Numbered from the stretch's first letter, positions 1 through 9,309 are shown. The stretch: DNA of 64,000 nucleotides from Ancylobacter sp. TS-1 (GCF_009223885.1 NZ_CP045144.1:62001-126000), one strand, 5' to 3'. The notes: generated by a model not told the origin, from the letters alone. Program-made: numbers and translations.

Positions 1-410
1 AGTGCCCGCAGCAGCGGCATCGGCGCGGCCGCGAAGCGTCGCTGCGCCGGCGCGCCCGGCTCCAGAAGGCGCGTGGCCGGGCGCTGGCGCGCTATGTCCG
101 GAAAAACCCCGGTGGCGTTGCGGGCGACGCGCTCGATGCAGACATGGCGTCGCCGGCCGGCAACGCCGAGCATCAGCACGATGTCGGGTGCGGCGGCGTC
201 CAGAAGGGCCGGGAAGGAGGCCGCCTCGCTCCACAGGGTCGGCAGGATGCGGGCTTCCACGCGGGCGCCGCCGAGCCGGCGGCTGCGCGCCAGTGCCAAA
301 GCGAGCGCCGCCGAGGGATTGGACGGCATGCCCGGGAAGCGGCCGAAGCCGGTGACGAGGATATGCGGCCGGGCGCCGGGCGCGGCCCGCGCGAGCGCCT
401 CAGGCGCCAC
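1..410 (-). CDS. Pyroglutamyl-peptidase I-like protein (peptidase C15), 3' end outside window
   Basis: Cysteine peptidase family that removes N-terminal pyroglutamate from peptides in the cytoplasm. The translation shows the family's N-terminal signature ILVTGFGRFPG followed by NPS (roughly residues 17-32) and, further on, GVAGRRRHVCIERVARN, which holds the catalytic Glu region of C15 enzymes. The catalytic Cys and His would lie beyond the window edge and cannot be checked. The GTG start at 410 overlaps the stop of the upstream receiver gene by 11 bases, suggesting co-translation. No better start is visible. Some C15-like proteins in this order are divergent, so activity is not certain. Confidence 0.7.
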   Translation of the reverse strand, partial: MAPEALARAAPGARPHILVTGFGRFPGMPSNPSAALALALARSRRLGGARVEARILPTLWSEAASFPALLDAAAPDIVLMLGVAGRRRHVCIERVARNATGVFPDIARQRPATRLLEPGAPAQRRFAAAPMPLLRA

Positions 411-786
411 GCGCGGCGAGCGCGCGCGCCAGCGCGCCTTCAAGATCGACGAGGCGGAACGGCTTGCTGAGCAGCGGGCGGTCGCGCCACGGGTCCTCGA
501 TGGCGCCATCGGTGTAGCCGGTGGAAAACACCAGCGGTATGCCGTGGCCGGAGACCGCCTGCGCGATGTCGTAGCTGCGACCTTCCCCCAGATTGAGGTC
601 GAGCAGCGCCACGTCGATCTCGCCGTGGCGGCTGGCGATGAAGCTGAGGGCATCGGCGATGCGGGTCTCGGTGCCGATCACCACGGCGCCGAGTTCCTCG
701 ACCATGGCCTCGATCATCGCCGCCACCAATGTCTCGTCCTCGACGACGAAGACGCGTCGGCCCGACAGCTCCTGCGGCTCGCCCAT
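400..786 (-). CDS. Stand-alone response regulator receiver domain protein
   Basis: A 128-residue CheY-like receiver with no output domain. The acidic pocket (VVEDE, Glu16/Asp17), the phosphoacceptor Asp63 in LLDLNL, Thr89 in FSTGY and Lys108 in SKPF are all present, so it should be phosphorylatable. Single-domain receivers usually act by protein-protein contact or as phosphate sinks. The partner kinase is not in this window. The gene ends overlapping the start of the C15 peptidase gene, and a functional link is not obvious. ATG at 786 follows a weak purine-rich stretch. Confidence 0.85.
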   Translation of the reverse strand: MGEPQELSGRRVFVVEDETLVAAMIEAMVEELGAVVIGTETRIADALSFIASRHGEIDVALLDLNLGEGRSYDIAQAVSGHGIPLVFSTGYTDGAIEDPWRDRPLLSKPFRLVDLEGALARALAARGA

Positions 787-907
787 CGCGTCATCATCCC
801 CGTTTTCCGGTGTCTGCCGGCATCCACCGGCGGCGCCTGTCGGAGCCGCCCCCGGCCCCGATCTGATTGAAAACCACTATCGCGGTCAATCGGGCTTTTT
901 TGCGGGG

Positions 908-1900
908 TCACCAGCCGAACAGGGTGGCGATGCGCGTGGCGCCAAGCGTGGGCGACAGCGTGCCGTCCGCGACCGCGCGCTCGATGTCCGGCAGCTGCGA
1001 GCGCAGCGCCAAATCCGCGCGCATGCGGGCGCGCAGCCGGTCGTCGAACAGGGTCCACATCCACTTGACCTGCTGGGCGCTGCGCTTGTCCGCGAAGGCG
1101 CCGGCGGAGCGTGCCCGCTCGCGGTGCAGCAGCACCTGCGCCCACAACTCCGCGATGCCGGCGCCGGTGAGGCCGGAATAGGTGAGCACCGGCGTCGTCC
1201 AGTGCGCCTCGCGTCCGCCGAGCACATGCAGCGCCGCGCGGTACTCGCTCGCCGCCGCCTTGGCGCGCGGGGCGTTGGCGCCGTCCGCCTTGTTCACCGC
1301 GACGATGTCGGCGAGTTCGATGATGCCCTTCTTGATACCTTGCAGTTCGTCGCCGGCGCCGGGGAGCATCAGGACGAGGAACGTATCGGTCATGTCGGAG
1401 ACAGCGGTTTCGGACTGGCCGACGCCGACCGTTTCCACGAGAACGACGTCATAGCCGGCCGCCTCGCACAGCAGCATCGTCTCGCGCGTGCGCGCCGCCA
1501 CCCCGCCCAGTGTGCCCGCCGAGGGCGAGGGGCGCACGAAGGCGCGCTCGTCCATGGAGAGCCGGGCCATGCGGGTCTTGTCGCCGAGGATCGAGCCGCC
1601 GGTGCGCGTCGAGGAAGGATCGACCGCCAGCACCGCGATGCGGTGGCCCTGTTCGAGCAGATAGGTGCCGAGCGCGTCGATGGTGGTCGATTTGCCGACG
1701 CCGGGAACGCCGGTGATGCCGACACGCAGCGCCTTGCCGGTGAAGGGCAGCAGCGCCTGCGTCAATTGCTCGGCCAGAGCCCGGTGCTCCGGCTTGCGCG
1801 ATTCGATCAGGGTGATGGCGCGCGCCAGCATGGCGCGGCGTCCGGCGCGCACGCCGTCCACGAGGTCGTCGAGCGGGGGAAGCGGGTTGGCGTGGATCAA
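908..1900 (-). CDS. meaB: MeaB/ArgK-type GTPase, chaperone of methylmalonyl-CoA mutase
   Basis: G3E-family P-loop GTPase of 330 residues that protects and loads B12 enzymes, chiefly methylmalonyl-CoA mutase, in the cytoplasm. Walker [10 protein letters not shown] is at residues 64-72. The family-typical [28 protein letters not shown] and NKADG motifs follow in order. Length matches the family. The start is TTG at 1900, chosen because it gives the expected N-terminus and has AGG upstream; no ATG is nearby. The mutase gene itself is not adjacent here, which is common in alphaproteobacteria. Transcribed toward the receiver gene, with a 121-bp gap. Confidence 0.93.
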   Translation of the reverse strand: MIHANPLPPLDDLVDGVRAGRRAMLARAITLIESRKPEHRALAEQLTQALLPFTGKALRVGITGVPGVGKSTTIDALGTYLLEQGHRIAVLAVDPSSTRTGGSILGDKTRMARLSMDERAFVRPSPSAGTLGGVAARTRETMLLCEAAGYDVVLVETVGVGQSETAVSDMTDTFLVLMLPGAGDELQGIKKGIIELADIVAVNKADGANAPRAKAAASEYRAALHVLGGREAHWTTPVLTYSGLTGAGIAELWAQVLLHRERARSAGAFADKRSAQQVKWMWTLFDDRLRARMRADLALRSQLPDIERAVADGTLSPTLGATRIATLFGW

Positions 1901-1988
1901 ATCGGGGACCTGCGCGTTGTCGAGGCGATGCTAGCAGCCAAGCCGGCGCCTGACGAGGCGAGGCACCTTGGTATCAAAGGAGACCCCC

Positions 1989-2192
1989 ATGAACTGGGAT
2001 CGGATTGAAGGCAACTGGAAGCAGGTCAAGGGTCAGGTGCGCCAGCAGTGGGGCAAGCTGACCGATGACGACGTCGACCGCCTGCACGGCAAGCGGGAGG
2101 AACTCGAGGGCGTGCTCCAGGAGCGCTACGGCCTCGCCAAGGATGAGGCCAACCGTCAGATCGACGACTGGAGCAACCGCTTCAAGATGTGA
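1989..2192 (+). CDS. CsbD family stress-response protein
   Basis: Small hydrophilic protein of 67 residues with the CsbD signature: MNWDRIEGNWKQVKG at the start and a charged helical body with GKLTDDD. CsbD-like proteins are abundant under general stress in many bacteria, but their molecular role is unknown. The start at 1989 is set by AAAGGAG six bases upstream; an upstream in-frame start would lack a ribosome site. The gene stands alone and ends in a strong hairpin terminator. Confidence 0.92.
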   Translation: MNWDRIEGNWKQVKGQVRQQWGKLTDDDVDRLHGKREELEGVLQERYGLAKDEANRQIDDWSNRFKM

Positions 2193-2220
2193 GCGGAGCC
2201 TCGTTCGAGGCCGTGAACAG

Positions 2221-2252
2221 GGCCCCCGCCATCAGGCGGGGGCCTTCGCGTT
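2221..2252 (+). terminator. Rho-independent terminator of csbD-like gene
   Basis: A perfect 10-bp GC stem (GGCCCCCGCC / GGCGGGGGCC) with loop ATCA, followed by TTCGCGTTT. It lies 28 bases after the csbD-like stop codon. The T tract is imperfect. Confidence 0.75.
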
Positions 2253-2295
2253 TCAGGCGGGGCTTTCGCGTTTAGGCAGGCCTTCGCGTTTCAGG
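2241..2295. repeat. Short tandem direct repeat overlapping terminator and aminotransferase stop
   Basis: GGCCTTCGCGTTTCAGG occurs at 2241-2257 and again, identical, at 2279-2295, with a degenerate copy (GGCTTTCGCGTTTAGG) at 2261-2276. The last copy contains the stop codon of the minus-strand aminotransferase gene. This looks like a small slippage duplication of the terminator tail. Confidence 0.7.
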
Positions 2296-3151
2296 AATGA
2301 GCGAAGTCCCAGTAGAGCTTGCGCGCCTTGCGGTAGACTGGACCGGGCTGAAGGTCGCGCTCCTCGATGCGGGTGATCGGCGAGACCTTGGAGTAGTTGC
2401 CGGTCGAGAAAATCTCGTCCGCTTCCAGGAAGTCGCGCCAGGTCAGCGTGCCCTCGACCACCTCGACGCCGCCCTGCCGCAGCAGGCCGAGCGTGCGGGT
2501 GCGGGTGATGCCGGCGAGGAAGGTGCCGTTGGCGGCCGGCGTCAGGGCCACCCCGTCCTTGACGATGAACACATTGGCGGTGGCCAGCTCGGCGACGTTG
2601 CCCAGCATGTCGCACAGGGCCGCATTGTCGAAGCCGCGCGCATGCGCCTCGACCAGCGCGCGGGCATTGTTGGGATAGAGGCAGCCCGCCTTGGCGTCGG
2701 TGACGGCGCATTCGATGGTCGGCCGGCGGAAGCGCGACAGGGTGATCGAGGTGCCGTAGGCGGGATCGGGCATGCCGGCCTCGTAGAGGCTGAGGCACCA
2801 GCGGGTCGATTCCGGGTCGGCGTCGACGGTGCGCGCGCCGGGATATTCCGCCCAGTACATCGGCCGGATGTAGAGCGCCGCGTCGGGGGCGAAGTGCTTG
2901 AGCCCGGCATGGGTCAGCTCGATCCATTTCTCGACCGAGACGACCGGCTTGAGCCCCATCGCCACCGCCGAGCGGTTCACCCGCAGGCAGTGCTGCGCGA
3001 GGTCGGGGGTCACGCCCTCGAAGGCGCGGGCGCCGTCGAACACCGAGGTGCCGAGCCAGGCGGCATGGGTGCGCACGCCCATGATCGGCACGTTGCCCTC
3101 GTGCCAGGCGCCGTCGAGATAGGTGAAGGTGCGGGTCCAGTGATGCGACAT
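2291..3151 (-). CDS. Class IV PLP-dependent aminotransferase (branched-chain amino acid aminotransferase family)
   Basis: 286 residues of the fold-type IV aminotransferase family, which transfers amino groups between branched-chain amino acids and 2-oxoglutarate using PLP. Recognisable blocks are the N-terminal VFDGARAFEG, the region DAKAGCLYPNNA carrying the likely PLP lysine, ATANVFIVKDG, and the C-terminal phosphate-binding LAGITRTR. D-amino-acid transaminase or aminodeoxychorismate lyase activity cannot be fully excluded. ATG at 3151 gives the usual family start. The gene lies five bases downstream of the M20 peptidase stop, so the two form an operon, perhaps linking peptide breakdown to amino acid turnover. 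Confidence 0.88.
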   Translation of the reverse strand: MSHHWTRTFTYLDGAWHEGNVPIMGVRTHAAWLGTSVFDGARAFEGVTPDLAQHCLRVNRSAVAMGLKPVVSVEKWIELTHAGLKHFAPDAALYIRPMYWAEYPGARTVDADPESTRWCLSLYEAGMPDPAYGTSITLSRFRRPTIECAVTDAKAGCLYPNNARALVEAHARGFDNAALCDMLGNVAELATANVFIVKDGVALTPAANGTFLAGITRTRTLGLLRQGGVEVVEGTLTWRDFLEADEIFSTGNYSKVSPITRIEERDLQPGPVYRKARKLYWDFAHS

Positions 3152-3156
3152 CGCCC

Positions 3157-4542
3157 TTACTCCGCCAGCGCCGCGAGGATGCGCACCCAGCTGCGTATGC
3201 CCTTGTGGAACGAGGCGAGGTCGTATTTCTCGTTCGGCGAATGGATGCGGTCGTCGTCGAGCGCGAAGCCGACCAGCAGCGTGTCCTGCCCCAGCACCTT
3301 CTTGAACTGGCCGACGATCGGGATGGAGCCGCCTTCGCCATAGGTGACGGCCGGCGCGCCCCATTCGTCGCCGAGCGCGGCGGCGGCCCTGGCCAGCAGC
3401 GGATTGTCATGGGCCACGGCCACCGCGCGGCTGCCCTCGCCGCCGAGGAACTCGACCGTGCAGTCGGCCGGCAGCTTCGAGCGGATATAGGCCCGCACCA
3501 CGTCGCGCACATGGGCCGGATCCTGATCCGCCACGAGGCGGCAGGAAATCTTGGCGGTGGCGATGGAAGGAATGACCGTCTTGGCGCCCTCGCCGATATA
3601 GCCGCCCCACAGGCCGTTGACCTCGAAGGTCGGGCGGGTGGAGACCATCTCGATCAGCAGCCGGTCCTTCTCGCCGATCGGATCGGAAAGGCCGACGGGG
3701 CCGAGGAAGTTCTCCGCCGTCAGGTCGAGCTGCGACCACGCCGCCTTCACATGCTCCGGCGGCTCGACCACGCCGTCATAGAAGCCGGGGATGGTGATGC
3801 GCCCGTCCTCGCCGTGGATGCTGCCGATGATGTTGGAGATCACATGCAGCGGGTTGGCGGCGGCCCCGCCATAATAGCCGGAATGCAGGTCGCGGTCGGC
3901 GCAGCGTACGACGAACTCGTCATGCATCAGGCCGCGCAGCGAGAGGATGATGGCGGGGGTCTGGGCGTCCCACATGCCGGTGTCGCAGACGAGGGCGAGG
4001 TCGGCCTTCAGCTCGTCCTTATGCGAGGCGAGGAAGGTGCCGATATTGGCCGAGCCGCTCTCCTCCTCGCCCTCGACGACGATGGTGACGTCGACGGGGA
4101 GCTTGCCGAGCACCTTCACATAGGCGCGGCAGGCCTCCACGAAGGTCATCACCTGACCCTTGTCGTCGGAGGAGCCGCGCGCCACGATCCGCTTCACGCC
4201 CTCCGCGCTTTCGACGATGCGCGGTTCGAAGGGCGGGTTCTCCCACAGCTCCAGCGGGTCGACCGGCTGCACGTCGTAATGGCCGTAGAACATCACCCGC
4301 CGCGCGGCGCCGGCATGCGAGGTGCCGGTGACGATGGGGTGGCCGGCGGTCGCGTTCAGCCTGGCGTCGAGGCCGAGCGTGGCGAGATCGTCGGTCAGCC
4401 ACTGGCCGGCGCGGCGGCACTCCTCCGCATAGGTGCGGTCGGTCGAGATGGAGGGAATGCGCAGGAAGGCGAACAGACGCTCGAGGCTGGCGTCGAGATC
4501 GGCATCCACCTGCGCGAGAACGCGGTCGAGATCGGACATCAT
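3157..4542 (-). CDS. M20 family metallopeptidase (ArgE/DapE/CPG2-type dipeptidase)
   Basis: Cytoplasmic zinc peptidase of about 461 residues. Metal-binding and catalytic blocks are present in order: FYGHYDVQP, RGSSDDKGQ, VEGEEESGS and the dimerisation-domain histidine in DLHSGYYGG. Length and motifs match the M20 dipeptidase group that cleaves short peptides. Start choice: AAGGAT lies just before two adjacent ATG codons (4542 and 4539) and either could be used. A palindromic repeat follows upstream of the start, and the aminotransferase gene follows immediately downstream. Confidence 0.93.
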   Translation of the reverse strand: MMSDLDRVLAQVDADLDASLERLFAFLRIPSISTDRTYAEECRRAGQWLTDDLATLGLDARLNATAGHPIVTGTSHAGAARRVMFYGHYDVQPVDPLELWENPPFEPRIVESAEGVKRIVARGSSDDKGQVMTFVEACRAYVKVLGKLPVDVTIVVEGEEESGSANIGTFLASHKDELKADLALVCDTGMWDAQTPAIILSLRGLMHDEFVVRCADRDLHSGYYGGAAANPLHVISNIIGSIHGEDGRITIPGFYDGVVEPPEHVKAAWSQLDLTAENFLGPVGLSDPIGEKDRLLIEMVSTRPTFEVNGLWGGYIGEGAKTVIPSIATAKISCRLVADQDPAHVRDVVRAYIRSKLPADCTVEFLGGEGSRAVAVAHDNPLLARAAAALGDEWGAPAVTYGEGGSIPIVGQFKKVLGQDTLLVGFALDDDRIHSPNEKYDLASFHKGIRSWVRILAALAE

Positions 4543-4561
4543 CGGAATCCTTGTCGGTGTC

Positions 4562-4648
4562 GTCATCCCGGACGGAGCGAAGCGAAGATCCGGGATCGTC
4601 AAATCGGAAAGCGATCCCGGATACGGCCTGCGGCCGTTCCGGGATGAC
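4562..4648. repeat. Long palindromic intergenic repeat, family A copy 1
   Basis: Begins GTCATCCCGGA and ends TCCGGGATGAC, with an inner pair GATCCGGGATC / GATCCCGGAT, so it can fold into a long double hairpin. Four relatives occur at 37421, 49225, 57065 and 61659. It fills the gap between the M20 peptidase start and the HerA-like gene. Confidence 0.9.
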
Positions 4649-4664
4649 GCTGGAAGAGAGGCGG

Positions 4665-6203
4665 TCAACGTCGCCGGGCGCCGCCGAGAACGTTGCGCAG
4701 GATCGCCTTTGTGACCTGGTTGGTGACCTCGCGCGCGACCTGCCGCGTCACCTGCTCGCCGACGCTCATGCGTCCGCGCGAGGGGGTGCCGAGAATGCCG
4801 CCGAGAATGCCGTCGAGCCAGCCGCCGCCTGCCGCCGCGCCGGCCTGGGTGGGGGCCGGCGTGTTCGCGGGGGCCGCCGGCGCCTCGGGCGGGGCGGCGT
4901 CCGCGGCGCGCTTGGTCAGTATCTCGTAGGCGGATTCGCGGTCCAGCGTCTCGTCATAGACGTTGCGCACCGGGCTCTGCGCGATGGCGACCTTGCGCAG
5001 TTCCGGGCTGATCGGGCCGACGCGCCCGGCCGGCGGGGCGATGAGCGTGCGCTCCACCATGGAGGGCGTGCCGTTGCCCTCCAGCATGGAGACCAGCGCC
5101 TCGCCCTTGCCAAGCTCGGTGATGACCTGCGCGGTGTTGAGCGCCGGGTTGGGGCGGAAGGTGTCGGCCGCCGCCTTCACCGCCTTCTGGTCGCGCGGGG
5201 TGAAGGCGCGCAGCGCGTGCTGCACGCGGTTGCCGAGCTGGGCGAGGACGCTTTCCGGCACGTCGAGCGGGTTCTGGGTGACGAAATAGACGCCGACGCC
5301 CTTGGAGCGGATCAGCCGCACCACCTGCTCGACCTTTTGCAGCAGCGCCTTGGGCGCCTCGTCGAACAGCAGATGCGCCTCGTCGAAGAAGAACACGACC
5401 TTCGGCTTGTCCGGGTCGCCGACCTCGGGAAGCTCCTCGAACAGCTCGGAGAGCAGCCAGAGCAGGAAGGAAGCGTAGAGCTGGGGCGCGCCCATCAGCT
5501 TGTCGGCGGCCAGAAGCGAGATGGTGCCGTAGCCCGAGCGCGGATCGACGCGCATCAGGTCGGAAATCTTGAGCGCCGGCTCGCCGAAGAACTTGTCGGC
5601 GCCCTGGTTCTCCAGCACCAGCAGCGAACGCTGGATGGCGCCGACCGTGGCCGGCGAGACGTTGCCATAGGTGGTGGTGAGCTTGGAGGCGTTCTCCGCC
5701 ACGAAAGCGAGCAGGGCGCGCAGGTCCTTCAGGTCGAGCAGCAGCAGGCCCTGCTCGTCGGCGATGCGGAAGACGACGTTGAGCACGCCTTCCTGCACCT
5801 CGTTGAGGTTCAGCAGCCGCGCCAGCAGGAGAGGCCCCATCTCCGAGACGGTGGCGCGCACCGGATGGCCCTGCTCGCCGAACAGGTCCCAGAAGATTAC
5901 CGGGAACTCGTCCGGCTCGTAGTCGATGCCGATCTCGGTGCAGCGCTTGACGATCCATTCCTGCCCCTCGCCGGGCATGGCGATGCCGGACAGGTCGCCC
6001 TTGATGTCGGCGGCGAAGACCGGGACGCCGGCGCGCGAGAAGCCTTCCGCCAGCGTCTGCAGCGTCACCGTCTTGCCGGTGCCGGTGGCGCCGGTGGCGA
6101 GGCCGTGGCGGTTGGCCAGCCTGAGGGTGAGGTATTCGGGCTTGCCTCCGTCGCCTGAGATGCTTTTGCCGACGAAGATCTTGCCGTCGATGTCCCCGGA
6201 CAT
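4665..6203 (-). CDS. HerA-like / DUF853 ATPase
   Basis: 512-residue P-loop ATPase of the DUF853 (YjgR) group, related to the HerA-FtsK pumping ATPases. Walker A GATGTGKT is near residue 40 and Walker [15 protein letters not shown] near residue 270. The body ends in an Ala/Pro-rich linker and a basic C-terminal helix ([19 protein letters not shown]). Its cellular role is not established. The start at 6203 is set by AGGAG nine bases upstream, rejecting a longer reading from 6368. Divergent from folP. Confidence 0.93.
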   Translation of the reverse strand: MSGDIDGKIFVGKSISGDGGKPEYLTLRLANRHGLATGATGTGKTVTLQTLAEGFSRAGVPVFAADIKGDLSGIAMPGEGQEWIVKRCTEIGIDYEPDEFPVIFWDLFGEQGHPVRATVSEMGPLLLARLLNLNEVQEGVLNVVFRIADEQGLLLLDLKDLRALLAFVAENASKLTTTYGNVSPATVGAIQRSLLVLENQGADKFFGEPALKISDLMRVDPRSGYGTISLLAADKLMGAPQLYASFLLWLLSELFEELPEVGDPDKPKVVFFFDEAHLLFDEAPKALLQKVEQVVRLIRSKGVGVYFVTQNPLDVPESVLAQLGNRVQHALRAFTPRDQKAVKAAADTFRPNPALNTAQVITELGKGEALVSMLEGNGTPSMVERTLIAPPAGRVGPISPELRKVAIAQSPVRNVYDETLDRESAYEILTKRAADAAPPEAPAAPANTPAPTQAGAAAGGGWLDGILGGILGTPSRGRMSVGEQVTRQVAREVTNQVTKAILRNVLGGARRR

Positions 6204-6345
6204 TGTCGTCTCCTGCGGGCGAACTCCCCGGCCACCTTTAGAGCGCAGGCGGGGGCATTTGGGCAAGCTGCGCCGCAACGTCAAATGGTCGATCCGCCAT
6301 CGCGGCGCTTGCCATCGGGGCACAGGCGCGCGATTGGAGGCCGGC

Positions 6346-7209
6346 ATGTCCAACGCCGGGAACGCCATGGCCTCGTTGACGCCGCCGACCCAACGCCTGT
6401 TCGACGCCCGCGGCCGCGAACTCCGCTACGGGGGGCGCACGCTGGTGATGGGCATCCTCAACGTCACGCCGGATTCCTTCTCCGACGGCGGGCGCAGCGC
6501 CGCGCTCGACGACGCGCTCGCCAACGCGCACCGGCTGGTCGCGGAAGGGGCGGACATTCTCGACATCGGCGGTGAATCGACCCGGCCCGGCCATACGCCG
6601 GTATCTCCCGACGAGGAACTGCGCCGCGTGCTGCCCGCCATCGAGGCGCTGGCGGACCTGCCGGTGCCGATCTCCGTCGACACACAGAAGGCGGTGGTGG
6701 CCGAGGCGGCACTGCGCAAGGGCGCGGCCATCGTCAACGACATATGGGGGCTGATGGGCGACCCGGAGATGGCGCGGGTGGCGGCGACCTACGACGCCGG
6801 CGTGGTGGCGATGCACAACCGCGCCAGCGTCGACCCGAACGTGGATATCGTCGCCGACATCCTCGCCTTCTTCGAGCAGTCGCTGGAGCGCGCGGCGCGG
6901 GCGGGCATACGCGCCGACCGCATCAGCCTCGATCCGGGCATCGGCTTCGGCAAGACCTTCGAGCAGAATCTCAGGGTGCTCGCCTCGCTGGCCGAATTCG
7001 GCAAGCTGGGCTTCCCGCTCTTGCTCGGCACCTCGCGCAAATCGCTGATCGGCAAGGTGATCGAGACGACGCCGGCCGAGCGCCTGCCGGGCACCATCGC
7101 CTCCAACGTGATCGGCATCATGGCCGGCTGCGCCATCATCCGCGTGCACGACGTCGCCGCCCATGTGCAGGCGGCGCGGGTGACGGAGGCGATCCTCCAT
7201 GCCGCGTGA
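6346..7209 (+). CDS. folP: Dihydropteroate synthase
   Basis: Condenses p-aminobenzoate with 6-hydroxymethyl-dihydropterin pyrophosphate in folate synthesis; it is the sulfonamide target. 287 residues with both DHPS signatures: [14 protein letters not shown] and [10 protein letters not shown], plus [10 protein letters not shown] and GTSRKS. GGAGG sits five bases before ATG 6346. The 3' end overlaps folK by 11 bases, so the two are translationally coupled. The folB gene that often separates them in this order is absent here. Confidence 0.97.
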   Translation: MSNAGNAMASLTPPTQRLFDARGRELRYGGRTLVMGILNVTPDSFSDGGRSAALDDALANAHRLVAEGADILDIGGESTRPGHTPVSPDEELRRVLPAIEALADLPVPISVDTQKAVVAEAALRKGAAIVNDIWGLMGDPEMARVAATYDAGVVAMHNRASVDPNVDIVADILAFFEQSLERAARAGIRADRISLDPGIGFGKTFEQNLRVLASLAEFGKLGFPLLLGTSRKSLIGKVIETTPAERLPGTIASNVIGIMAGCAIIRVHDVAAHVQAARVTEAILHAA

Positions 7210-7750
7210 GGAGGCGCCCGAATTCTTCATCCGCCGGCCGCGCAAGGTCGAGAGGCGCGTGGCCTATCTGTGCCTCGGCTCCAATCTCGGCGACCGCGCC
7301 GGCACCATGGCGAAGGCGGTGGGGCTGATCGCCCGCACGGGGCTGAGAATCGTCGCCCGCTCCTCGCTCTACGAGACCCCGCCCTGGGGGCCGGTGCCGC
7401 AGGGGCCCTACCTCAACATGGTGGTGGCGGTGGAGACCGAGCTTTCGGCGCGCGAACTGCTCAACATGCTGCTCGGCGTCGAGCACGCCTTCGGGCGCGA
7501 CCGCACCCGCGAGGTGCGTTTCGGGCCGCGCAAGATCGACATCGACATCCTGCTCTATGGCGACGAGGTGGTGGCCGAGCCCGACCTCGAAATCCCGCAT
7601 CCGCGCATGATGGAACGCGCTTTCGCGCTCATTCCGCTGGCCGAGCTGGCGCCGGACCTCGCGGTCGGCGGCGTGCCGGTGCGCGCGGCGCTGGAGACGC
7701 TGGACCGCAGCGGCATCGTCAAGGTCGACCCGCAGCCCGTGACCTACTGA
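7199..7750 (+). CDS. folK: 6-hydroxymethyl-7,8-dihydropterin pyrophosphokinase
   Basis: Transfers pyrophosphate from ATP to hydroxymethyl-dihydropterin, producing the folP substrate. 183 residues with YLCLGSNLGD, the GPVPQGPYLN loop and the diagnostic GPRKIDIDILLY motif. An N-terminal extension of about 20 charged residues precedes the core. ATG 7199 lies inside the end of folP, and an operon of two genes is clear. A hairpin terminator follows. Confidence 0.96.
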   Translation: MPREEAPEFFIRRPRKVERRVAYLCLGSNLGDRAGTMAKAVGLIARTGLRIVARSSLYETPPWGPVPQGPYLNMVVAVETELSARELLNMLLGVEHAFGRDRTREVRFGPRKIDIDILLYGDEVVAEPDLEIPHPRMMERAFALIPLAELAPDLAVGGVPVRAALETLDRSGIVKVDPQPVTY

Positions 7751-7756
7751 CGCGCG

Positions 7757-7785
7757 AAGGGCGACGGATCGCTCCGCCGCCCTTT
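7757..7785 (+). terminator. Terminator hairpin between convergent folK and secreted-protein gene
   Basis: AAGGGCG pairs with CGCCCTT, with an inner CGGA/TCCG stem and a TCGC tetraloop, ending in TTT. The genes on either side converge, so it may serve both. Confidence 0.7.
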
Positions 7786-7810
7786 GGGGCACTCCATCCG
7801 GCGCCTGCCT

Positions 7811-8143
7811 TCAGCGGCAGACCTCGACGTCGCGATAATAGGGCTGGCCCCAGCTGTTGTAGACGGTCCGGGTCTCGGTCCAGCAGCGCGGGCGGTAATT
7901 GTTGGCGGCGGTGGCGGCCAGAGCGCCGACGGCGAGGCCGCCGATGATGCCGGCCGCGATGGCGGCGCCGTTATTGTTGCGGCGCGGGCCGTAATAGTGG
8001 CCCGGACCACCCCAGCCGGGGCCGCCCCAGCCGGGACCGCCGCGACCGCGCCAGCCAGCATCGGCGGGAACGGCGGAGGCGAGGACCGTGGCGCCCGCAA
8101 TGACGAGCGCGGCGAGCTTGGTGGACTTCGGGAAGCGGATCAT
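7811..8143 (-). CDS. Small secreted glycine/tryptophan-rich protein, function unknown
   Basis: 110 residues. A Sec signal peptide (KLAALVIAGATVLASAVPADA) precedes a GGPGWGGPG repeat, a short hydrophobic glycine-rich stretch (residues 62-83, IAAGIIGGLAVGALAATAA) and a C-terminal tail with two cysteines and aromatic residues. This layout is common in small exported proteins of Rhizobiales with a single membrane-associating segment. GAGG lies seven bases before ATG 8143. I do not recognise a function. Confidence 0.8.
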   Translation of the reverse strand: MIRFPKSTKLAALVIAGATVLASAVPADAGWRGRGGPGWGGPGWGGPGHYYGPRRNNNGAAIAAGIIGGLAVGALAATAANNYRPRCWTETRTVYNSWGQPYYRDVEVCR

Positions 8144-8226
8144 GACGACCTCGATAAACTCTGCTAGTCGCTCGCGGCCGGGATTGGCCGTTGATGGAGA
8201 TCACCCTAGTCTCCGGCCGCTGACCC

Positions 8227-8267
8227 CAAACTGAACCGGCTGTTGCAAAAGGTTCATCAAACTGAAC
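8227..8267. promoter_or_regulatory. Direct repeat CAAACTGAAC upstream of transporter gene
   Basis: CAAACTGAAC occurs at 8227-8236 and 8258-8267, 31 bases apart (about three helical turns). The second copy also forms GTTCA-N6-TGAAC. It lies in the divergent gap between the secreted-protein gene and the CorA/ZntB gene. A regulator site is an inference. Confidence 0.35.
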
Positions 8268-8322
8268 GCATTCCAGTTCTTCCGTTCATCCGCCGTTCAT
8301 TGTGGAAATGAGGAGCGCCCGC

Positions 8323-9309
8323 GTGCCCGATTACGATAGGGAAGGCCTGATTTCCGCCTGGGCGTTCGACGGCGCCGGTGGCGCGCGGCGCATCGGCTGG
8401 GAGGAGATCCAGCGCGGGCAGCCGCCGGCCGGCGGGTTCCACTGGATCAACCTGCAGCAGCTCGACCACCGGCACGGGCGGACCTGGCTGGCCGATGAAA
8501 GCCAGATCGACCCGTCCATCGTCGAGTCGCTGACGGCAGCGGAGACCCGCCCGCGCTGCGCGCTGTTCGACAATGGCGCCTTCCTCAACCTGCGCGGCAT
8601 CAACCTGATGCCCTATTCGCTGCCGGACGAGATGCATTCGGTGCGCTTCTGGGTGGAGCCGCACCGCATCGTCTCGGTGCGCAAGCGCGCCCTGTCGGCG
8701 GTGGGCGATTTCGAGGACGCGATCCAGCGCGGCCGCGCGCCGCGCACGCCGGGCGAGTTCGTCGCCGACCTCTCCATGCGCCTCGTCGACCGCATGGACA
8801 CGGTGATCACCGCGCTGGCCGAGCAGGCGGACGAGCTGGAAGAGAAGGTGCTGAGCGCCACGCTGTCCAATCTGAGCCCGAAGGTCTCGGAAGTCCGGCG
8901 CGTCGCCATCATCCTGCGCCGCTACATCGCCCCGCAGCGCGAGGCGCTGAACCATTTCTCGCTGGAGGATGCCGAGTGGCTCTCCCCGCGCGACCGCAAC
9001 CGGCTGCGCGAGGCCGCCGACCGGGTGACGCGCTTCGCCGAGGAACTCGATTCGGTGCGCGACCGCGCGGCGGTGATCTACGACCAGATGGTGGAACGCC
9101 GCGCCGAGCAGATGAACCGTTCCATGCTCATCCTCGCCGCCGTCACCGTCATCTTCGCGCCGCTGACGCTGATTACCGGCCTGATGGGCATGAACGTGGA
9201 AGGCATTCCCGGCTCGCAGGATCCGAACGGCTTCTGGGCGGTCACGGTGATGGCGGCGATGCTCGGCGTCGGGCTGGTGGCGTGGCTGCGGATGATCCGC
9301 TGGCTGTAG
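8323..9309 (+). CDS. CorA/ZntB-family divalent cation transporter
   Basis: About 328 residues of the 2-TM-GxN family. A large N-terminal cytoplasmic domain with a long coiled helix (residues ~150-255) leads to TM1 ending in the signature GMN (TGLMGMNVEG), and TM2 lies near the C-terminus (MAAMLGVGLVAWL). The ion (Mg, Zn or other) cannot be told from sequence; the layout resembles ZntB. Start: GTG 8323 has AGGAG seven bases upstream. An in-frame ATG at 8308 is possible but lacks a ribosome site. Confidence 0.9.
   Translation: MPDYDREGLISAWAFDGAGGARRIGWEEIQRGQPPAGGFHWINLQQLDHRHGRTWLADESQIDPSIVESLTAAETRPRCALFDNGAFLNLRGINLMPYSLPDEMHSVRFWVEPHRIVSVRKRALSAVGDFEDAIQRGRAPRTPGEFVADLSMRLVDRMDTVITALAEQADELEEKVLSATLSNLSPKVSEVRRVAIILRRYIAPQREALNHFSLEDAEWLSPRDRNRLREAADRVTRFAEELDSVRDRAAVIYDQMVERRAEQMNRSMLILAAVTVIFAPLTLITGLMGMNVEGIPGSQDPNGFWAVTVMAAMLGVGLVAWLRMIRWL

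Noticed and set aside
860..905. Stem GATTGA/TCAATC with a T run as terminator of meaB
   Set aside because: The T run lies on the plus-strand side, but meaB is transcribed on the minus strand, so it cannot work as its terminator. No plus-strand gene ends there.
4551..6158. 535-codon plus-strand frame opposite the HerA-like gene
   Set aside because: Same reason: the minus strand encodes a complete ATPase with Walker motifs.
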